Source of the DNA: Magicicada septendecula
Lineage: Eukaryota; Arthropoda; Insecta; Hemiptera; Cicadidae
DNA: 64,000 nucleotides
Assembly: GCA_034769895.1 (NCBI GenBank)
Contig: CM068372.1
Coordinates: 432,901,958-432,965,957 of the forward strand
Direction: 5' to 3'
A program made the position numbers and the translations under genes. Each line of letters opens with the position of its first letter. The stretch's first letter is position 1. The notes under the pieces were generated by a model. It was given only the letters and a program-made list of their open reading frames with translations. It had not been told where the DNA came from and did no database searches. Below are positions 58,180-64,000 of the stretch, one piece after another.

Positions 58180-58646
58180 GAGAATACCGTTTGAAGATAT
58201 CAGAGCGGTGTTTTTTCAAAAGAACGCACCCTTGTCTTGGCGACAGCTAGACAGCCAGAAGTACGAAAAAGTCACGTACGGGGCAGAGAGCCATAAAATT
58301 GTATTACATTTAAAAAACAGTAAAAAATAGGTGAAAGCTTGTGAAAGCTGAGTGCTTACAAGAATAGATACCGTTATTTTAAACAGAGAGCGTTAGTCAG
58401 TGAAGCGTAAGGATAGCGTCACTTCCATCCATAGCTCGAAAGATTTGCACGCGCTGTTAGTTAACGAATAAGAGAAAGCGTCATTTTTTAGCGGGTAAAT
58501 TCTATAGTTGGGTTGGATAAAATCAAACATCGCGGTACTCTACTCCAATGGGAATGTGTTTTGTAAATATTAAGTGAGGGTAGTATTAGTGACGGTAGTA
58601 TTAGTTAGGGTATAAAAAAACGTAGTTTGGAATTTTGTAGCCAGTC
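58180..58646 (+). mobile_element. Plus-strand LTR U3 fragment with TATA box
   Basis: Similar to the reverse complement of 28,770-29,170. Shared blocks include TCAAAAGA, CATAAAA-TGTATT, AACGAATAA, AGCGTCATT, TTGGGT, CCAAT, TTAAGTGAGGGTAGT and GTATAAAAA. The TATA box is at 58,611. It is cut off ~35 bp after the TATA box by the LTR starting at 58,647, which points the other way. Confidence 0.6.
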
Positions 58647-59312
58647 TGTAACCCCTCTTTAACTTAAGCGGTAAAAAAAAGATTATTTTTTTTTGAGAAA
58701 AATTTTTGGAATTTTTTTTTTTTTTTTGTAAAGAGGCGCCACAAGTTAATTATAACTAGGCTAACGCCTAGAGAAGCCAAAATGCGCTGGATCCAGTGAG
58801 ACGGGACTTGCAATGGAAACCCATGAATTAAACAATTAACAAATCCTTTTTATTATTCTATCTCAGTAAACAATTAATAATAAAATAAATAAACTCAACA
58901 GTAATCCATAATTCCCTTAAATAGTAAATTAAATAAAGTATACTTTCTCAACAAGGCCACCTGAAAATATTTATTGAAACCAAGAAAATAATTTGTCTAT
59001 GTCACTCTACCAAAGAATTGAAATTTAATACCATAACTAACCTTGAAATAAAGTTCCCATGAAAATATTAATAAAATATAAAATTTATTTTATATGTTCT
59101 TTTTAGAATGCTTCATATAACTTAATGAAGATAAATGGTATTGATTCCTTGCTAATATTAATTATAATAATAATTACTCAAACAAATTAAATAAATTTTA
59201 AAGGGTGACAATTCCTATACTTGTTATAAGGTTAAATAAAATAAATTATTTCCTTAAAGAAATGATCAGCAATGATTAATTGAGATAGAATACCTGTTAT
59301 AAAAATGAAAAG
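58647..59312 (-). mobile_element. LTR of a minus-strand element (left, 3' LTR; right limit unknown)
   Basis: It starts TGTAACCCCTCTTTAACTTA and is nearly identical to 63,308-64,000, apart from a ~29-bp insertion in the right copy and a few substitutions. Only 666 bp can be compared because the right copy leaves the window, so the LTR is longer than this. Its first ~160 bp are related to the LTR at 26,916. Confidence 0.8.
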
Positions 59313-62300
59313 GATATACCTACATGACTCCATGTATTAACTTTCTTTTATAAAAAGACATCGAACAAATAAACCCTATATCTAAAGTCCCCACCAAAAA
59401 TACACTAAATGCATAATAATAATAACCCCCAAAATGTACACACAAATATACATACATAACATGTTCCACGATACAAATACGTTATACAATAGTATACCAT
59501 ACACTATACATAAGGATCTCTTGCCACGCCTTTATTTTATATTACCCTCATGGTGTATATAAATTCTCGCTTTTTCTTTATAATTATCCCTGTTAGAATT
59601 ACAAATTTATTTTTATATTACCCCCATGGTGCTGGTTGATTACTCATCAGGTGTATTAGATAATGCTTAAGCATACAGTAGTCCCCAGGAAATAATAAAA
59701 TTCAAAACTAAGTGCCTAAGTGGCTAAGTGGCTAAGTGCCTAATGCAGTTATACCATACTGCCCTTCTGGGCTCTATAACAGTGAGAAATTAAAAATATT
59801 TAAAATAATGAACGCCCCCCAGTTATCATAATTAATTTAAAGATTTTATATATACTGAAACATTGCCAAATAATAAAATTAGAAATATTGCATAATATTA
59901 TAACCCTATGAAAAAAATACACTTGGCCCAGAGACGGACATGTTAACATCTTGATGATTCAGCTTTCAACTTGTCTCAACAAACAAGTTGAAAGGTGTTT
60001 CGACATGCATTCCTTCTGGTTGAAACTTGTTGAAAATGCACCTACCTCCCCAGTAATTTTTATACAAATGAATTAAACTGATTTTTAAATTAGGAAAATA
60101 TATATATATACTACTGAATTGAACACGATAAAAGCCAGAAATGACTAATACTAATAATATTGACTAATAGCCAGAATGACTTAAAATCTGTAAAGAAACC
60201 CCTATAATGAAATAAATGGAAAATCTATGCTGAATGTGAACTGTGTAATGCATGCCAGTCTCTGAGCTGACAATTTTACCAGAAATACACTGAAATTTAC
60301 AATTAATTTAGCACCCAGTCCACACACTAACTGTCCCATCAATTGGGGATCTAAATAAATGTTTAAAACTTGAAATGTTGTAGTTGATAGATATATATAA
60401 CTGGTCACTGGGTATGATTGAGTGCTGACTCTATGTGTAATTAATAATTGGTTTTGTATCACCTGATTTCATCCATGAAGGGTTTTTATTGAGGTGACAA
60501 TCTCGTGGCCGACATTTTAGGTGTTGGTGTGGTCATCCAAATCCCTCCGGTATCGAAGATGAGAGCTTATGATGTTCATAGTTCAGCCATGTAGTAGGTC
60601 TTTTTCTCGTCTATATCGGTGAACCCTAATTACACCATTATATTTCTTAGTCAGAGAACACAGCACAATGCCCCACTAAAATTTGCACACCCTCCAAAAT
60701 ACATATATAAGGTCAACACCGCTATTGAGCTACTTAATTAAACTTGATAAAATTTATATGGCCAACATGCCTTATTTGAAAATCTTTATAACAGTAATTC
60801 TTCATAATATTAACTTCACCTAATGTGAGTTACCTTGTTTGCAATTTGACAATTAATTTTGGCTTTGTACCATCTCATAAACTTAATACTTAGCGTGAAT
60901 ATGTAGATACCACGTGGTTAAGAGTTTGTTTCAAATACATAGTTTTTTATTACAGAAAATAATATGAATTGGACATTATTTACTTTCAAAACGTGCCTGA
61001 GTAAGTTACCAGATATTAATAAAGTTTTACTGTTAATTGTAGTAAAACTTGAATGGTATTTAAACCAACTACGCATTGCAATAACCTATATTAGCGTTAC
61101 ATGAATCTCGTTACATCGATGTTAGATAAATTCTAAACTAAAATTTTTGTATTCAATATACTTTACTTTTTAGTGCCGAAATTCTGACACTTAAATGAAT
61201 ATAGTTTTATAAGGTTTTAAAAACTTTACCAACAAATTGCGTATTGCACAAGGCATGGTTGCAACAGGTGAACAGAATCAACTTACTTAGGCTTACTAAA
61301 AAAACAGTTTTCTCCAGTGAAACATTATAGTTAATTAATATGAAAGTAATCGAGACTTACCGCAGCCGTTTAGATCTGTTAGCCTAACATAGTTGGAAGA
61401 ACTGAAAGTGTTGAAATATTCATCTCTCTACCGGAGAGGAAATGGCGTCGACCACCAGCCACGGAGTTATTTGGTGAGACAACTTAAAAAGAAGTATCAG
61501 CTCCTTCTTCCCCGTTTGCGTAAGGTACCTCTCGCCAGAAAGCAGCACCTGGAGTTTTCATACCGCGGACAGGCGGCAGGTGCCGACACCGATCACGCAG
61601 TGTAGACTAGAGATCGGTAGGGCATATGTTCACGGGTAGGGTGCAGCACTAATTACCGCATTGTAATTCCGTACTGCCTATAACTACAGGTCGTATATTC
61701 AGTCGTTTCGCGCCGTATTTCCGCTAGAGATCAGCCCACTCTCCAATCGTCAATTACAGAAATCTGGCTGAATCTTCGTGACTCAGCACACCCTCACCCC
61801 AAAAGGGCAACACAGTTGCCCCAACGTTAAATGCCAGGAGGGTACCCTGCAGTGTACCTCTCCTCAAAACAAACCGGTGGACGTCGTGGTTAGGTTGGCT
61901 CAGCAGAGCTTGCTCTCAGGAGAACAGATTCTCAGAAGGAAAACGAAAGAGACGAAAGAAGATATGTATAATGTAAGTGTGCGGGTGCTGCCTGCTGACC
62001 TGATCAGGGTCCGCATACAGCACAAGAGAGAGACAGCAAAAGACTAAAGAAAGATGCTTTCACGCGTAGATCTTCCGACCTCCTGAGGCTTGCCCACCAA
62101 CTGAGACGCAACTTGATACCTACTCAGGACAACAACTACCCCCCCTTTCTTACCGGATTGGAAAATCACCACGCCAATGCAACCATCCCCACGCGACCCT
62201 CTCCGCCAGGCCAACCCACAGGACCGCCCCAACACGTCACACTCTTTGGTGACCACCACCTACTCCTCCTGCTGCCACTCACATACGCGTCCGAAGACCA

Positions 62301-63287
62301 AACAAGGTAACTAATACCTTGATATGTGAGTGCCCATGACACTACTGTCCACATCTGGACTGACCAGCCATATGCTGCAAAACAAGGCATCACAAATCCT
62401 TGACATATCTAACTGGTCGTAAAAAAAAACATCCCTATACTAGGGCGGACGGCCCCTATTAGCCGGACAGAGAAAACCGCATAGAGGGCACGCGAACATC
62501 AATCCCTTCACTTGGTCTTCAATACTGCAGAACTAACGAGGGGGGGTTTGCTTCCGCACGGCAACGTCGAATAACCTACTCTATTCAACATTACCTACCA
62601 CAGAAACCAACTAGGGAATGCGGCATGGCCCCTACCTCTTCAATGATTAACCAAACATAACACCCACAAAACACCTAACACCTACAAACATAATGACAAT
62701 ACTAAGACAGGAATAAGAAAAACTCAAGTACTCTATCTTCCCTTAAGTAGACTGCGGGTCCACCTACCGTTGCGAGAATCTAGCCCACTAACTGAACTGC
62801 TCTCACTCTATTACACCAGACAAAAGGAACGCGACACACACACAACACACACAACACGGAAAAAAAACACCGACCAACGAAAATTTATTTTAACAATTTC
62901 TCATGTTACTTCGGCTACCATTTATCGGAAGAAACCGACTGCCGATCGGGCCATACCGCATAATTTAAAAAACAACACCTCCCCAAATATGGGCAAGGTA
63001 ATACTCCAACCAACCAAGCACCGAACTGCGATAAGTCCCTTTTCCCCAGGGATTTCCCCTTCTAAAATTTCTCACCACGTGGCACTATCAACTATTGAAG
63101 GCGGGCAAGTACATATACATATATCTCAAAACCTTAAAGTTAACAAAAATATTTTCAACCTTAGATATAGGGCATTTTAAAATTTTTCTAAGTTCTATTT
63201 GAACTTAACATTGTGGGAGTTCCAAAATGTTTCCTAAGTTTGCAAGCCCCGTCACACCCACAGGACCCACGGGTTGACCCTAATCGT
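59313..63287 (-). mobile_element. Rest of LTR and internal region, no recognisable pol
   Basis: Neither strand shows gag, protease, RT or integrase motifs, and the open frames are short and anonymous. The stretch becomes GC-rich from ~61,390. A long pyrimidine run (CTACCCCCCCTTTCTT at ~62,137) would read as a polypurine tract on the minus strand. If so, the LTR would be ~3.5 kb and the internal region only ~1.2 kb. That fits a non-autonomous large-LTR element but is speculative. Confidence 0.4.
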
Positions 63288-63289
63288 AA

Positions 63290-63305
63290 CCACGCTCTGC
63301 TACCA
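63290..63305 (-). promoter_or_regulatory. tRNA primer-binding site of the minus-strand LTR element
   Basis: On the minus strand, TGGTAGCAGAGCGTGG follows the LTR end GGGGTTACA after two T residues. TGG at the start complements the tRNA CCA end. Its position fixes the element's orientation: 5' LTR on the right. Confidence 0.75.
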
Positions 63306-63307
63306 AA

Positions 63308-64000
63308 TGTAACCCCTCTTTAACTTAAGCGGTAAAAAAAAGATTATTTTTTTTTGAGAAAAATTTTTGGAATTTTTTTTTTTTTTTTTGTAAAGAGGCG
63401 CCACAAGTTAATTATAACTAGGCTAACGCCTAGAGAAGCCAAAATACGCTGGATCCAGTGAGACGGGTCTTGCAATGAAAACCCATGAATTAAACAATTA
63501 ACAAATCCTTTTTATTATTCTATCTCAGTAAACAATTAATAATAAAATAAATAAACTCAACAGTAATCCATAATTCCCTTAAATAGTAAATTAAATAAAG
63601 TATACTTTCTCAACAAGGCCACCTGAAAATATTTATTGAAACCAAGAAAATAATTTGTCTATGTCACTCTACCAAAGAATTGAAATTTAATACCATAACT
63701 AACCTTGAAATAAAGTTCCCATGAAAATATTAATAAAATATAAAATTTATTTTATATGTTCTTTTTAGAACATAACTTAATGAAGATAACTTAACTTGCT
63801 TCATATAACTTAATGAAGATAAATGGTATTGATTCCTTGCTAATATTAATTATAATAATAATTACTCAAACAAATTAAATAAATTTTAAAGGGTAACAAT
63901 TCCTATACTTGTTATAAGGTTAAATAAAATAAATTATTTCCTTAAAGAAATGATCAGCAATGATTAATTGAGATAGAATACCTGTTATAAAAATGAAAAG
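63308..64000 (-). mobile_element. 5' LTR of the minus-strand element, cut by the window end
   Basis: Direct repeat of 58,647-59,312. It carries an extra ~29 bp near 63,770-63,798 that duplicates the local ACTTAATGAAGATAA sequence, a small tandem duplication not present in the left LTR. Confidence 0.8.

Noticed and set aside
59963..59994. Hairpin CTTTCAACTTG ... CAAGTTGAAAG as another hammerhead-like site
   Set aside because: A good hairpin, but the surrounding bases lack the CUGANGA core and the GAA-palindrome segment.

Overview
The window looks like an animal nuclear genome, most likely a hemimetabolous insect with a large repeat-rich genome. It is AT-rich, has many CA/GT/GA microsatellites, and carries degenerate copies of animal transposon classes: Helitron, BEL/Pao, Ty3/Gypsy, RTE-like LINE and a DUF7869-like DDE transposase. 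It also holds a nuclear insertion of mitochondrial ND4 DNA whose internal TGA reads as Trp in the invertebrate mitochondrial code. I see no intact host gene, no rRNA, no convincing tRNA gene and no CRISPR array. Nearly everything I can support is mobile-element or repeat DNA, mostly broken.

Layout. 0-11 kb: foldback elements, the 3' end of a Helitron (helicase tail plus the CTAG terminus), a 467-bp inverted repeat, and a Ty3/Gypsy protease/pre-RT fossil. 13.7-14.7 kb: a minus-strand LINE reverse-transcriptase fossil. 15.7-19.5 kb: a spliced but frameshifted DUF7869-like transposase gene flanked by a repeated GAAAACCTCGTA-like motif. 21-26.9 kb: a SINE, a ~280-bp element present twice in opposite orientation, minisatellites and microsatellites. 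26.9-29.3 kb: a large minus-strand LTR. 28,587-36,653 and 38,508-46,536: two nearly identical ~8-kb copies of one segment, each holding a LINE fragment, a 36-bp minisatellite and two hammerhead-like motifs. The copies are separated by a 1.85-kb mosaic of ND4 mtDNA, two pieces of the duplicated unit in permuted order, and unidentified filler. 47,918-55,579: a complete BEL/Pao element with 464-bp LTRs and a 5-bp target-site duplication; gag, protease, RT and RNase H are readable, but there are two in-frame stops and a frameshifted integrase. 56,890-57,501: four 153-bp tandem units in an ABAB pattern. 58.2-64 kb: a minus-strand LTR element without recognisable pol, abutting a related LTR fragment in the opposite orientation and running off the window.

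The most interesting signal is a small RNA-like fold that recurs in five otherwise unrelated dispersed repeats (eight sites plus two duplicate copies). Its order is stem I, CUGANGA core, a short stem II, GAA, a self-complementary 4-6-mer, one H nucleotide, and the stem I partner. This matches the small hammerhead variants known from Penelope-like elements, which lack a looped stem III and act as dimers. The second is the patchwork at the junction of the 8-kb duplication.
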